Source: Lates calcarifer (Eukaryota > Chordata > Actinopteri > Centropomidae). From it: a stretch of DNA of 64,000 bases. A program made the translations under genes and the position numbers. Position 1 is the stretch's first letter. Every line of letters starts with the position of its first letter. The notes below the pieces were generated by a model. The model was not told the origin of the DNA and did no database searches. It saw only the letters and a list, made by a program, of their open reading frames with translations. The DNA lies in contig NC_066835.1 in assembly GCF_001640805.2 (NCBI RefSeq), forward strand, positions 2,659,269-2,723,268. The letters are read 5' to 3'. Below are positions 12,088 through 24,242 of the stretch, piece after piece.

Positions 12088-14140
12088 GTAAGTAACACAC
12101 CCTGCACTGCTTATAGCCTACATGCTGACCTTTACCGAGCCAGAGGAAAGTGTCCAGCAGCACAACACAAGCCAGAAAGCTCAACACTTTCCTTGAGGTA
12201 ATTGAAGACTATGGGGTAACTGAAGGTACATGTACATGGTACCTGTCTGAGCATCAGAGCCACACTAACACAGCAGGAGGCTTCTCTTTTGTCCTGGCAG
12301 AATGGCTGACCTTTTCCTCTGATCGCTATGCTCCCAACTGAGTGCTTTTAAAACTAACGTGATGTTACAGACAGGAAAAGGACAGCTAGTAGTTGTACTT
12401 TGATCCTCTCTGGTACTTTTTTCTTTGTCATTACTGGGATATCAAGGGTTTGGAGCTTTATGAATCCTGGTAGAGTTACATTATGTTCTGTTCTGTTACA
12501 TTTACCATTATACCCCCCATATACTTTTTGTACACTGGCTCTGTATAGATGGCACCATCATCAGACCCTTTTCTTTCACTGATTGTGTTTGCAAGGTAAC
12601 ATAAGGTAAATCTGATTGGTCTGCCTGGAAGTAGAGGTCATTGAAAATCTCCACTGACCCATACTGACATCTAAGACAAGCTCACATGAAGCCACAAAAG
12701 TAAATAATGAGAATTAATTTCAACTGAAAATGGGGTCATTATTGGCTTAGTATTAAATAGTAGGTTTATCCATTTGACAGTTAGCATGTAGACCAATTAT
12801 TGTTTCCCAGATAGATAGATACACATTTTTCTCAGGAGTTAATAGTGACCAAAACAGAGGTAAAAAGAGAGAGAGAGAGAATTCATGGACTAAATTCGTC
12901 ATCTGTGCAATTGTAATAGACAATTGTTGTGCTTTTAGCTTGTCCTACTGCTTGTCTGCACCTGTTAGCAGAAATCAATTCATGCAGCTTACATAACTGT
13001 CATATGTCAGTTATCTGCAGCTTCAGCTGTCAGTACTGACATTGTATTGTTGTTCAGAATGTAGTATTTCTGTAAATGTGTCTGCTTAGAGCACATTGCT
13101 TCTGTGTGAACGTATATTTTTAGTTGTGGAAAATGTTAATGACTGATACGTAGGTATTTATGAGCTCATGACATTCAGATATTCTTTCTGGCTCTTCTGA
13201 AAAATCACGCAGGCCACACACTGTAAATCATTGAATCCTTGCCAGGAAACAGACAGAGGAACTGAAATAATTCTTTACCAGCTTTTTTTTTTTTACTTAA
13301 CCTAAGCTCATCTCAAAGTTTACCACTTGCCCTATGTTGCCCTATTCTCAAAAGAGCAGTACATGTTTCCATGGTGAGGGATTGGGTATGTGGGATTTGG
13401 GTATTCAGCATTGCCAGAGTCCCTCAGTATTTGCCTCAGATCATGTTAGGCCTGTACAGATGGTGGCGCATGGACCCTCACCTGAACACGGTAAACACAA
13501 CCCCATTTGAAGGCAGCATGAATCTTTGTTAGAGTGACAGCTAGGTTCTCGGTCACCTTCCTGACCAGAGCCCCTCTTGGGTGATTACTCATTTTAGCTG
13601 GACAACCATGCTAGGAAGACTCCTGGTCCTTCCTAACTTCTTACATTTTACAATTGTCAGGGCTTAGGAACAACCAAAGCCTTAGGAATGGTTTTATACC
13701 CTCAAACTGATCTGTGCCTTGCCAGAATTTTATCACAGAGGTCTACAGAGTTCCTTGAATTTTATTGCTTGGTTTTTGTCTTGTGCAGCATGAATTGTGG
13801 GACCTTATATACACAATTGTGTATTTCTGTGCCTTTCTACTATGTCCAATCAGTTCAAATTCACCACAGGTAGATTGCAGTCAAGTTCTAGACACATCTT
13901 GCCACAGCAAATGAGAGATTTTGGTTTTTGATTTTTAATAGATTATAGGGGAAGGGGCCTGAATACTTTCTGAGGCCCCTGTATGTATACCATAAACATA
14001 TGAATAATAATTCACAATTTTGCCTTATACTAAATACTAATCTACTCACACACAAACTAATGATACATACATACACAATCACATATTTTTTGTATCAGCC
14101 AGTGTAGCTGCAAGAGCACCCTTACTGCCCCTTAAAAATA

Positions 14141-14142
<2 letters not shown>

Positions 14143-14178
<36 letters not shown>
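14143..14178. repeat. (CA)n microsatellite
   Basis: This is an uninterrupted CA run of about 18 units. Confidence 0.97.
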
Positions 14179-14180
<2 letters not shown>

Positions 14181-15489
14181 GATGTAAGTAGACATTAGTA
14201 AGCTGGTATAAATTTCTCCAAAGGCAAAAAGAATAATGGTATACCCCCTTAGGAAAGATTCAATCTCAAAGGCAACTGCTATTCAGTTTTCATTCCCACT
14301 CATTTGACATTTGTGTTGTTTTCCTCTAGAGTCCATGTCTTTATTCTAAACACGTGTTTCAGTCAAGACCAATCTCTCCTGCAACAAGAATAAGAAGCAG
14401 CATCACTAATTTAAAGAACCACCATCTCAGACTATTGGAATACATTTGAGACTCAAATTACCTTGCCTCTATTTATGTTTAGTGGTATTAATTAAGGCTA
14501 GGCAGGTCACATATCCACACTACTGGGCTTTTAGATTTTAAATTAAATTTTATCAGTATTAATGCTGTTGCCTCATCCTCAGATGACTTTTTCCATAACT
14601 GGCACTGTGAACGCTTGTCTTTGAGAGATGACTTGAAGTTTCCTCCAGACAAAATACCCTGACTGGCACAACAACAAACATCCATAGGGTGTTTACTTGT
14701 TTTCATTCTTTCGATGTTACTTCAGCTATTTTTACTTCCAATCTGTGTAGGTTTTAATGGAGAGAAGGTTTATACATGTGAAATGAGTTGTTAGAAATAC
14801 ACCTGAGGAAATAAGTTACCATAAAGCCCTCTCATTCTGCTTATATGAGATGGCATGAAAAGGACTGTAGGGAGGAAGAAGAAAAATGAGCAGCAGGTAA
14901 AATGTGAAATGCAATTTCTATCATCCCATCCTCAGCCAGATGTTGCTGTTGGTTACTGTGGAAACCGAGCATGAACGTGCGTGTTGTGTGAGTAGTCCTG
15001 GAATTTAATTTAGCCCCTTACATGGGTGTCCAATAGAAACATAACATATCCTGATTGCATCATAGCAGGATTTCCCGTCAGTGTGGCCCATCTCTTATAT
15101 GATTAAGTTTATTATTTTCCTATTTCATATTATCATTTTGTTTCAGATGGCTGGACTCTTTCCAGTGTGATGTAGGACTTAACTCTCTATGTGAAATCAG
15201 AATGTTGTTAGCTCACTGACAGTGGTCTCATTGGTTTGGTTTTTAGATGGTTTTATTTAAAGGGTGGTCATGTTGGCCAATCTCATTTTTTAAAAGTTGT
15301 GCAGGAGAGGTGAGATGAGATGCACTTTTTTATGCTTCACCACAGCTTCTTCTAGAACACTTAAATCATAGACTGTGATAAGTCACAAGAAGTCATAAAT
15401 ATACAATATTTTTTACAGTACAGGCCTAGCTATTCATTGCTTGCTCCTAAATCACTTAGACTTCAAAGGTGAGTACTAGCTATCCTCTA

Positions 15490-16150
15490 TTTGAAATTCA
15501 TTATGCGCTAATGTTACCTTGTTTTTGGCTACATTTTAGAGAAGAAAACTAGCTAGCAAGCTGATGAAAGAAGGTGTTTTCCTGATACTAATAAACACTA
15601 TTACATTAGGTAGAAAGCAGACATTGTTATAAAATATACATTCTAAGCTTCATGTTCGGAACAAAAGAAACTGCTGTGTCTGCAAGCTAGTGTTGCTTAC
15701 TCAACTATTAAACATAACTCCTCAGAGCGGTAAAGTGAGTTATCTACTTACAGTCGCTACCCACTATTTTATATTCATTATCAAGCTAACTTTATCTCGG
15801 TTTTGGTAAAGAAAATCAGCTAGTTGAGGAAAGCTAGCTAGGCCTGATGCTAAAAACACTCACATAAGTCAGATGGTGATGTATTTACACAACCTAAATT
15901 GTACTCTTTATAGCAAAACATCAGTTGCTGTGTCTGCTAGTTAGCATTAGCATCAAAATGACGTTACAGTAGTATCTGTTAGATGTTCATTATAACCTTC
16001 AGACAACAACTGTAGAACTATAACCTTTATCTCAATTGTAGCCCTTTCTTTAGCGCTTCAGTTATTCTTTTGCAGCTTTGTTTATATAGAACAAGAAAGA
16101 CAGGAACTGTTTGCTGTGTTTGCAATGAAAATGTAGTTATGTAGTTGTTA
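15490..16150. repeat. Diverged tandem array, period about 250-280 bp, two to three copies
   Basis: Landmarks recur in the same order. TTCATTAT occurs at 15497, 15774 and 15985. A GAAAA(CT/TC)AGCTAG motif occurs at 15544 and 15811. CTGAT(A/G)CTAA followed by AAACACT occurs in copies 1 and 2. GCTGTGT(C/T)TGC occurs at 15673, 15927 and (diverged) 16113. Copies 1 and 2 align along their whole length with obvious substitutions and indels. Copy 3 is shorter and weaker. The array is rich in GCTAGC-like motifs. Confidence 0.65.
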
Positions 16151-18204
16151 TGTAGTTGTATATTATTATAAAAAAATTACACTAGCTGCTCTTAAAAAGT
16201 AACAGCATTATATACTCTTGAAAACTTCTCTCAGTTGAACTTTTGTAATTGTAAACACATGAAAAGATGAAGAAAACAAATTTGGAGGTACAGATATTGT
16301 TGATATACTGTGGGAGGTTTAGGTAGCAAAAGCTTTAATATTCCCAACAGAATAGTTAGATAGAGTGAAGATACAGTGAAGACCACAGCATATTTTAGTC
16401 TAAGGTAATTCATTTGGATCTTGATGTATAGCCAAGTTAGGCATGATTGAAATTGCTAAGTACCACTTCAAAATAGGTTTATAGTAAAATGGGTTATACC
16501 TGATTCTTTATAGCATTATTGACAGTAGGCCATTTTCACAAAAGACATTTTTGACATGTCACAGCAGGAGAAGCACAGGTAAAGTGTAAATAATCAAATC
16601 AGTAACAAGTGAATTCCATTCAGCTATTTCAGTTTCAGGATCCTGAAATTGTGTACGGTGACTCACACTGTGTCCCACTGTCATGGATTGACACCTGAAT
16701 AAAACAGTGGCATAATGTTATTAGTAACACCTCTGCATTTCCTACTATGACAAGTCATAATGTCTGCTGTGAAAAAGATATTTTGTAATCGGTTTGAGAC
16801 CCATGCGATTAAAATATATTTATGATAATATGTTTATAGTAAAACATTATTTTGAAGCATAACACTTTATTTTGAGTGCTTTATGGGGAGCTGAACTGAT
16901 ACTAGTACAAAAGTATATCGGCCTTCTGCTTCTTAATAGCAGTGAAATGCTTTTTGTCTGCATTACAGTAACAAACCATAATGCCCGGCTGACGTATGTG
17001 AGAAACTCACATACTGGAAATATGACGTCTTTGATTGTGCTCTGCTACTTGCTTATGGATCAGAACAGAGCTGAGCAATGACAACCATCTGGCAACAAAG
17101 TAGCAAGAGCAGCAATCAGAATCACCTAGAACTGACAAGCAGACACTCAGCCTCTAAGACATGAGAAGAAACAATGGTACTTGATTTTCAAATGGGTTCA
17201 CCTGGTTTTGAAAATTATCAATAATTTGTAGAACTCCACTCCCCATTTAAAGAACCCTGTGGCAAGGTTTTGAAAATATGGCACACAATATTAAATGGCA
17301 ACAATGAGGATATAATTACGTCTCTAGAGGCTACCATATGGTGTTGCAAACATTACAGTAAACAAACGTAATGCTCATTGTATATTGGAAGAGACTAGTG
17401 TGACTAACTGTGGGGGTATGCCATTTGATAAACAGAATACACAACAGACACATTTAATGCTCTTAAGCATGCAAACAGTATTGTTCAATAGAGTCATTTG
17501 GTAAAATTATATCTTTTCCTACATATATTTTGCATCTCAGCTTTAGCTGAGCAGTACTCTTCAACTGTCACAGAAATAAAGTCAGGTTTTGCTTGTGTTT
17601 CTTGTTAGGGCTTTAAAAGTAATTCAGAGTCTAGATTCAGAAGTTTTCTAATGCTGAAAAAGTATCGCATTTGATGCTGAAGAAAAACAATGTCCCTCTG
17701 TGATCCTAGGCAACTATGTCTCTGTCAAAGTGAATGGAGAATGTGTGTGTGGCAGGATGGGTGTGATCTTCAAAAAAATGTCTGTCATAATAAGTTATTT
17801 AGTCTCATATGCAGCCTTATGATCTGCATTTTCTTAACACAAGTTGAAGCTTCTGGAAACTGGGTGGGATGATTCTGCTTGGTTCCAAGACAGCTTTAGT
17901 AGACAAAAATTAAAATTCATGAAGTAAGATAATTACAGGTTTAATGACTTGTTTAGAAGAATGTTTTTGCAGGCAACTACATACTGTAGGTTCATATGTT
18001 CATTATACATGACTGCACTATGCAGTGTGTATGCATCCATGTCTGTGAGGCTGTATCTAGGCCTGCGTGTGTGATTACTTTACAGGCTCTGAATAAATTA
18101 CAGTCACATCTGTGTGTTTAATATATTTAGACAGTGATGCTCAGCTCCAGATGTGCCATTTTCATCACCATGTGTGTGTGTGTCTTGTGTGTCCCTTTCC
18201 ACAG

Positions 18205-18320
18205 ACAAGGTGCCTCATTTCTCTCGGCTGGGTGATGTGGAGGTGAACGCCGGGCAGAACGCCTCGTTCCAGTGTGTCGCCACAGGCAAAGTTTCTGAGA
18301 CTGAGCCGTTCCTCCTGGAG
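18205..18320 (+). CDS. ptpru: ptpru exon 5: Ig domain, first half
   Basis: This 116-bp exon enters in phase 1 (T|AC makes Tyr) and leaves in phase 0 at LLE|GTGAGA. It encodes [20 protein letters not shown], then [19 protein letters not shown]. The block [20 protein letters not shown] is identical to human PTPRU as I recall it and is the strongest single piece of evidence for the assignment. The Cys in SFQC is the B-strand half of the Ig disulfide. There is one N-glycosylation sequon (NAS). Confidence 0.96.
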
Positions 18321-19744
18321 GTGAGAGGGAGGGGGTGTTTATAGGGGTGTGTTTTTTTTTTCTTTTTTTGTTTATTATCTTTGCTTGAACAGTCAAGCCA
18401 ACATCTCAACATCTGGATAACAGAAGACAACTAGGGGCTGTAGAAAGAAGAAGCTACACAAAGGAAAAATAGAAAGACGTTTTACATGTTTGGCATTTAG
18501 CTGACAGTCTTGTCCAGACCAGCTCACAGTAGGTGCATTCACATGCATGGCTGCTGGACGTACTCCATTAAAGTCTTATTCAGGCTGCTGTTAACATAAG
18601 CTTTTCATACTGTGACTAAGTCTAAACCAGTTAAGAGAATATTCCGGTATGCAGGTAATGTGTCCACCGCATAAGCCTGAAAAGCATTCAGTAACCAGTG
18701 ACCATCCTCTTTGACTAAGCACTGATGCATTTTAATACAGGTCAAAGACGAAAAGGTCCCAGTAGTAATTGCATTAGCAAGTGCTTTTCTCTGCACTGCT
18801 TTTGGACACAACAAAATGTCAGGCACACTTTGAGTGAGCACATGCTTTGATGATCTGTCTTAGGGAGGGGACAGTCACCATAACCAGGTTTGTCAGAATT
18901 GGTTACACTGTGATCTTACCTTCAACATGACCACATTTTTACATGTTCTATGTCATGCTCAATGACACTTGGCTGTTGCAGAGATTAAATTCAAGCCTTT
19001 CCACCCCCCAAAATCAGAGATGGAGTTGAGTGGAAATTTCAGTCTGTTGGGTGATAATCTTGACACAATCTCTTTTGCGTAACACAGACTAAATCTGCTG
19101 TCAGACAGCGAGTGGTGGCACTCGGCAACTTAACTGCTCTACATTTTGAATCACCATCAGCAGGGTGCGAACGCTGACTGCCATGGCACCCAGCTACCTC
19201 CAGTCCTACCAGTCTGTAACTACGATAATCTTATTACACAGCAAAATAGAGGGGGTTGTAGCTTAAAATAGAGGGACTGGTTAGCAGTATGACACAGTTA
19301 ATATTATGATAAGTGTTGTTTTTTGTACTAGACTGGATAATCAGACTTGATGTTGATGTTGATTCAGTACTGTTTCTTTTCATTGATTTGTTCCATGCAA
19401 ATAAAGAGGTGTGTCGTTTTGATAAGCTACTCTTAAAATCAACTTCTGTGTTGTTTCCTTTGCTGTAGTTTTCATGGTTGCCATGGTCACACAGCTAGCT
19501 GCAGTGCAGAGTTGAAAAAGTTAAACCATCATAAAACTTTTTCTTCTTGTTGCTCCTGCTGTCCTCAGTGTTCTATTTAAACATGATGTCCAAGCTGCTA
19601 GCAAGGTCAAAAAAGCTGGAGTTCATGCCAGCCTTTCATTATTTTAATTGTGTAGTGGCAGGTTCAATACACCTGAGCTTCCTGAGCACAACAAACCTTT
19701 TTAAAAAAGTGAATATGATATTTTCATATTGCCTGAGTTTATAA

Positions 19745-19745
<1 letters not shown>

Positions 19746-19797
<52 letters not shown>
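19746..19797. repeat. (CA)n microsatellite
   Basis: This is a CA run of about 26 units, the longest in the window. Confidence 0.97.
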
Positions 19798-19798
<1 letters not shown>

Positions 19799-20579
19799 AC
19801 TGAAATGAACTGCACCACCGTGAGTTCTAGGATACTGAGGACTGTAATGCCAGGGTCAGACTATACAATATTTTTGCCTTTTCATTTTGGTTGCTGTTTC
19901 AGATGAAGGATTCTGACCAGAGTCAGAAAATCTTGGCTTGACTTGGCTGACAGACATGGCAGGTTACAAGCTAGACCCTGACCAATAATGGTTTGCTGTC
20001 TTTCATTACTTTCGTGATGTAAAGAGGTGATTGGGAAAGGAGGTGTCGGGGACAGACCTTAACATTCCACGTGATATCACTGGCAACACGCCTGTAGCTG
20101 TGGATCGACATCATGGAACAGCCCATAGAAACTTTCAGTCATTATGTCTGGATGTCACAAGATGCTCCAGATGATAAATGGGGTATCCTCAGCAATGGAA
20201 CTCTACACATTCTGTCAACATTTAAAGGGACATACAACCTTTTTTACACTTCAACATGGTCATGAAGAGGACTACTCAGTCTGTGAAACAGTTGTTTAAT
20301 GTCTTTAATTTAACATGAGTGTATTTTTAATTTTTTTGTATGGCATTTTCAATTTCTGCATAAAAAAATGTGAGTGCAATCATTTAATATTTTACAGTAT
20401 TGGATGGATTTAGCAGAAATGTGGTTAAAATGTGAGCTACATTTGGATGGAAACCTGGCTGGAGACTCAGAGTTTTGTCAAGTCTGAAATAATCATTGAA
20501 GTGACATATCTTTCATATCTTGGGTGTGGACACTACATTTTTTTTTTTTATTTAAAAGCCAGGAATTAAAGATTTAAAG

Positions 20580-20700
20580 AAAAAATTTTAGTGTGTTGCT
20601 CTACGGGAAATGTAGGATGTAGGACACTGTTGTGGAGCTAGACCCATATAAGAGACTACACATCAGGATATCTCAACTTCTGCTGCGTCAATTTTGTTCA
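20580..20700. repeat. Dispersed repeat copy (pairs with about 2390-2600)
   Basis: It shares 'acccata', 'agagactaca', 'tcaggatatct' and 'ctgctg' in the same order and spacing as the copy in intron 3. Borders are approximate. Confidence 0.5.
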
Positions 20701-22752
20701 TTATATTTTAAAATCTTCCTCCCACAATTTAAATTTATGGAATTGCAACACTAAATCTCTGTTAATATCCAAAAATTGAATCACCTCATCTGACCTTGTG
20801 ATTAACTGCATAGTAGCTATTAAAGGAAATGGGATCCATTATCTTAGGTGTCAGCATAATACCAGTAATAGTAATTTGATATTGTTAAATAATGCAGTGA
20901 GTTTGTGACTCAGAGTTTGTCTTTTAATGGTTGTGTTGTTGCGGGGAAATGAGTCATTTGAGGGTTTGGAAGATTATTAAGTTTGCGCCTCTGCTTTTGT
21001 AGCTTTTTGATTGTGATGGCATTTAGTTTACTAAAGCCCCTAAAGTCATTTCTCTCATGCAGCAACTGAAAATAGTTTCAATTTTCCTAGTTTGAATATG
21101 AGCTAATATTAGTCTTCAAAAATCCATCCCTGAATGCCTCCACTCTTCCTCTGGCCTTGAAGCCCGCACATCTAAGTGCTTTTGAAATGATGGCAGCAGG
21201 GAGAAGGCGCTTTGCAAATGAGATCTCAGTATACTTGGTGATCCATCCCTTGTGTTTCTGCCTGATTTTATTTCACACCCCTTTCTCTCTTTTCTCAATT
21301 GAAGCCTTTGAAGATCATCGGCATGTGAAAGAGACATTTTTTTTTATCAGTTCCACAGTTTGCAAATTTGTTGACGGATCTACACACACACCCACATACT
21401 GTAGAAAGATGCAAACAAACAATATGCGGCTTGTCTTTTATAATTTGACTGTATACCACAGTGAACTTCTCTGCCTAAGTCAACTCTCACTTCAACTCCT
21501 CCCTCCATTTCTCATTAAGAAAAAAAAAACTTGGTAACAGCAGAAAATAGAGATATATCACAAACCATTACTGCCTTCTGTTCCTCCATTTGTTGTTTGG
21601 GGCCTGTTTGATCACCAACACTGAGTCTGCTAATTGCAGCCTTCTCTTTGATCTCCCTGGTGCTGTGGAGGTCCTCTCTGGGCCAGTCTGAAGCTGCTCT
21701 CCTACACTCTTTATTCTATTTAGGTAGTAGAAATAAATTGTTAGCATAATGTTTCTTAATCAATTAGCATCATATTTCCTCTGCTGTCCTCTGGCCCAAA
21801 TTACAGACGGCTGTCTCAGATGCTATTTAGATCTTTAACATCAACATGTTCCGAGTCCAAACCTGGATTAGTTATTGCACCAACTCTTAATTACAGTATG
21901 ATGCAGGGCTTGCTGCCAGACAAGAACAGCAGCAGGCTTAGCAAAGGGGAGCATTTATTTGCTTTAAAGCCTGCTGGTGGACTTTAAAGTCGATGTAAAA
22001 ATCTAAAACGTGCGTGCTCTACTCTGAAGAGTCACTTCAAACCAAAACACAAAGAAGAGTTGAAAACAAGAAGAGCAGGAAACAAATTCAAAACTCTTTG
22101 GAGGTTATAGGAAAGAGGAGACAGATTAAATTGATACCAGAGTTCAAGGTAAAATGAGGTGTAATCTGTAGCTTTAGGCGGTAGTACCCAACCACTGTAC
22201 ATCTAATTTCATATTTTCTAACAGCATTGCATTTTTTTCCCCTATCCTCCTAAACCAATTCAGACATGCGGATGTCAAACCCACTTACTTGTGAAAAGCG
22301 TGAGCAGGCGACAGCTTACATAATAATCTGCTTATTCTCTGAGAGAGCTGCATATATTGCAGCTTGCACCTGGAACAGCTCATTGTGAGTGTTGTCTTCT
22401 GATTTCCTGTTCCACTGGTTGAGCCAATTGCCACTGTGCCTGAAGCACTGACACATTAGCATGGCAAGAGATGAGGAGATGTCAGCTCGAGCCCCTGTGC
22501 TGGAAACAACAACCCCAGGGGCCTGTGTCACTTGCTTTTGCGAGCAAAAACACTGTTGTTATCAGTGACATTTATCACATACTTATTATCTTGCCCTCCC
22601 ATGTAGCTAATTCCAAGCCTCCTTTGTCTTCCTGTCTGCCTCTCAGCCTGTCGCCCATTTTTAATCACTTGAATAGACTTCAGGTAACTCTATGGATGGG
22701 TCGGTGTGCTTGCAGCTGATTTCTCTCTCTCTGGTCTTTGTCTGGTTGTCAG

Positions 22753-22924
22753 CGGAGGAACGGTGTGGTGCTGGACATGCCTTTGCTGTCACGGCTGAGC
22801 CACAAGCGGCTGATGGCAACTTTCCAGGTGGAGGCACAACGTGGGGAGCAGGACCTCTACCGCTGCATCACCCTGTCCCCCAGAGGTGCTGCCGTCTCCA
22901 ACTTCGGAGAACTCATTGTCAGAG
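22753..22924 (+). CDS. ptpru: ptpru exon 6: Ig domain, second half
   Basis: This 172-bp exon enters in phase 0 after GTCAG and leaves in phase 1 at R G|GTGAGC. It encodes RRNGVVLDMPLLSRLSHKRL, then MATFQVEAQRGEQDLYRCIT and LSPRGAAVSNFGELIVR. The Cys in DLYRC completes the Ig disulfide with the Cys of exon 5. The segments EQDLYRC and SNF.ELIV are shared with human PTPRU, while the first third is more diverged. Confidence 0.95.
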
Positions 22925-23576
22925 GTGAGCTACATTAAGGAACATGAACAGTTTAGTACACATTTAAGCCAAAGAACTAGCTCAACATTTAGGAAAATAT
23001 GCTTATTAGAAAAAGAAAAAGTGGCAAAAGAGTTGTGGCGTTGCAGCTGAAGATGCTGCACAGAAATACAGAGTTTGAGCATGAAACAAATTTTCGTTGT
23101 TCTTATCTTTCTCTCTTTGTATGGGTTAAACAAAAAAGACAAGTTTTATTTATTAGTGGTGGTATTAGTATGCATTTATCACCTTCCTCCACTCTTTGTT
23201 CTTAGCTAGAGCTCCATACTTAATGTGCAAACACTGATGGTTCACAACCAAGTCTATTTTAAAAAGTAAAAATATACAAGCACTCTCAGCATCTCTGTAT
23301 TCATGTTTCAATAAATCACATAAAATCATAATCATAAAACACTCAGGTGTAATCACTGTGTACTGCATCAGTCAACAAGCCTCTGTCTGTCCTTACACGC
23401 ACACACTATTTGATGAATTAATTTGATGTTTGCCTTCTTGATAAGGGTTGTATTGTCCACCAAGGCCGAGTTTTTTATGTGCAGAGAGGAAAGAATTAGA
23501 TGCGCAATTATTCATGCAAATAAGCTCTTACTCAGTGTCATTAAGGTGAATATTAAGAATCTGCAGCATTCAAGAG

Positions 23577-23625
<49 letters not shown>

Positions 23626-23948
23626 ACTCTCTCATAGTCCTGATGTGATTAAAAGATTTTTATGACTCAATGCTCTAGCAGAGCAGAAATAATGTTATTG
23701 AAACTATAAAACAAAAATGAGACAATCCATGACAGAAATCCTTGACTTCTCCTTTGCTCTCATGATGTGGTTGTTTTCTGCTGAAAATGGCAATATTTGA
23801 ATATATTGTTATTCATCAGTTCAAGGACTTATTTTCATCTATAGTTCTCTGTTGTTTCTAAGTGTAATTACTTAACTAAACAGTTCCAAAAACTTTATTC
23901 TAATAGGATTATACATTTAGCTATTTAATGACATGATGTTCTTTGCAG
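22925..23948 (+). other. ptpru: Intron 6, about 1.0 kb
   Basis: This is a short intron with a CT microsatellite at 23577-23620. It shows no recognised gene or repeat family otherwise. Confidence 0.85.
23577..23620. repeat. (CT)n microsatellite
   Basis: This is a CT run with one CC interruption near 23591. Confidence 0.95.
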
Positions 23949-24242
23949 TGCCCCCAACGCCGATTGCACCCCCTCAGCTCCTGCGGGCAGGCCCTACCTA
24001 TCTGATCATCCAGCTCAACACTAACTCCATCGTAGGGGATGGACCAGTCATTCGACGGGAAATCCAGTACCGGGCCAGCCAGTCCACGTGGACAGAGACT
24101 CACGGTGTGGGCTCACTTACCTATAAGGTTTGGCATTTGGAGCCAGACACAGAGTACCGCATCAGTGTCCTGCTCACCCGGCCTGGGGAGGGGGGCACCG
24201 GAGCACCTGGACCCCCTCTGATCAGCAGGACAAAGTGTGCAG
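23949..24242 (+). CDS. ptpru: ptpru exon 7: FNIII repeat 1
   Basis: This 294-bp exon enters and leaves in phase 1. It encodes a whole fibronectin type III repeat, from [20 protein letters not shown] to [12 protein letters not shown]. Typical FNIII features are visible: the hydrophobic B strand [10 protein letters not shown], the [11 protein letters not shown] motif (consensus L.P.T.Y...V), and the C-terminal Pro-rich link. Identity with human PTPRU is very high. One full domain per phase-1 exon is the classic FNIII arrangement. Confidence 0.96.

Larger units (their letters stand above)
12088..18204 (+). other. ptpru: Intron 4, about 6.1 kb
   Basis: No additional exon is recognised. The intron contains the CA microsatellite at 14143-14178 and a diverged tandem array at about 15490-16150. 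The sequence is AT-rich with short open frames only. Confidence 0.85.
18321..22752 (+). other. ptpru: Intron 5, about 4.4 kb
   Basis: No coding exon is seen. The intron holds the CA microsatellite at 19746-19797, the second copy of a dispersed repeat at 20580-20700, and a non-repetitive, homeodomain-motif-rich stretch at 21590-21960 that resembles conserved non-coding DNA. Confidence 0.85.
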
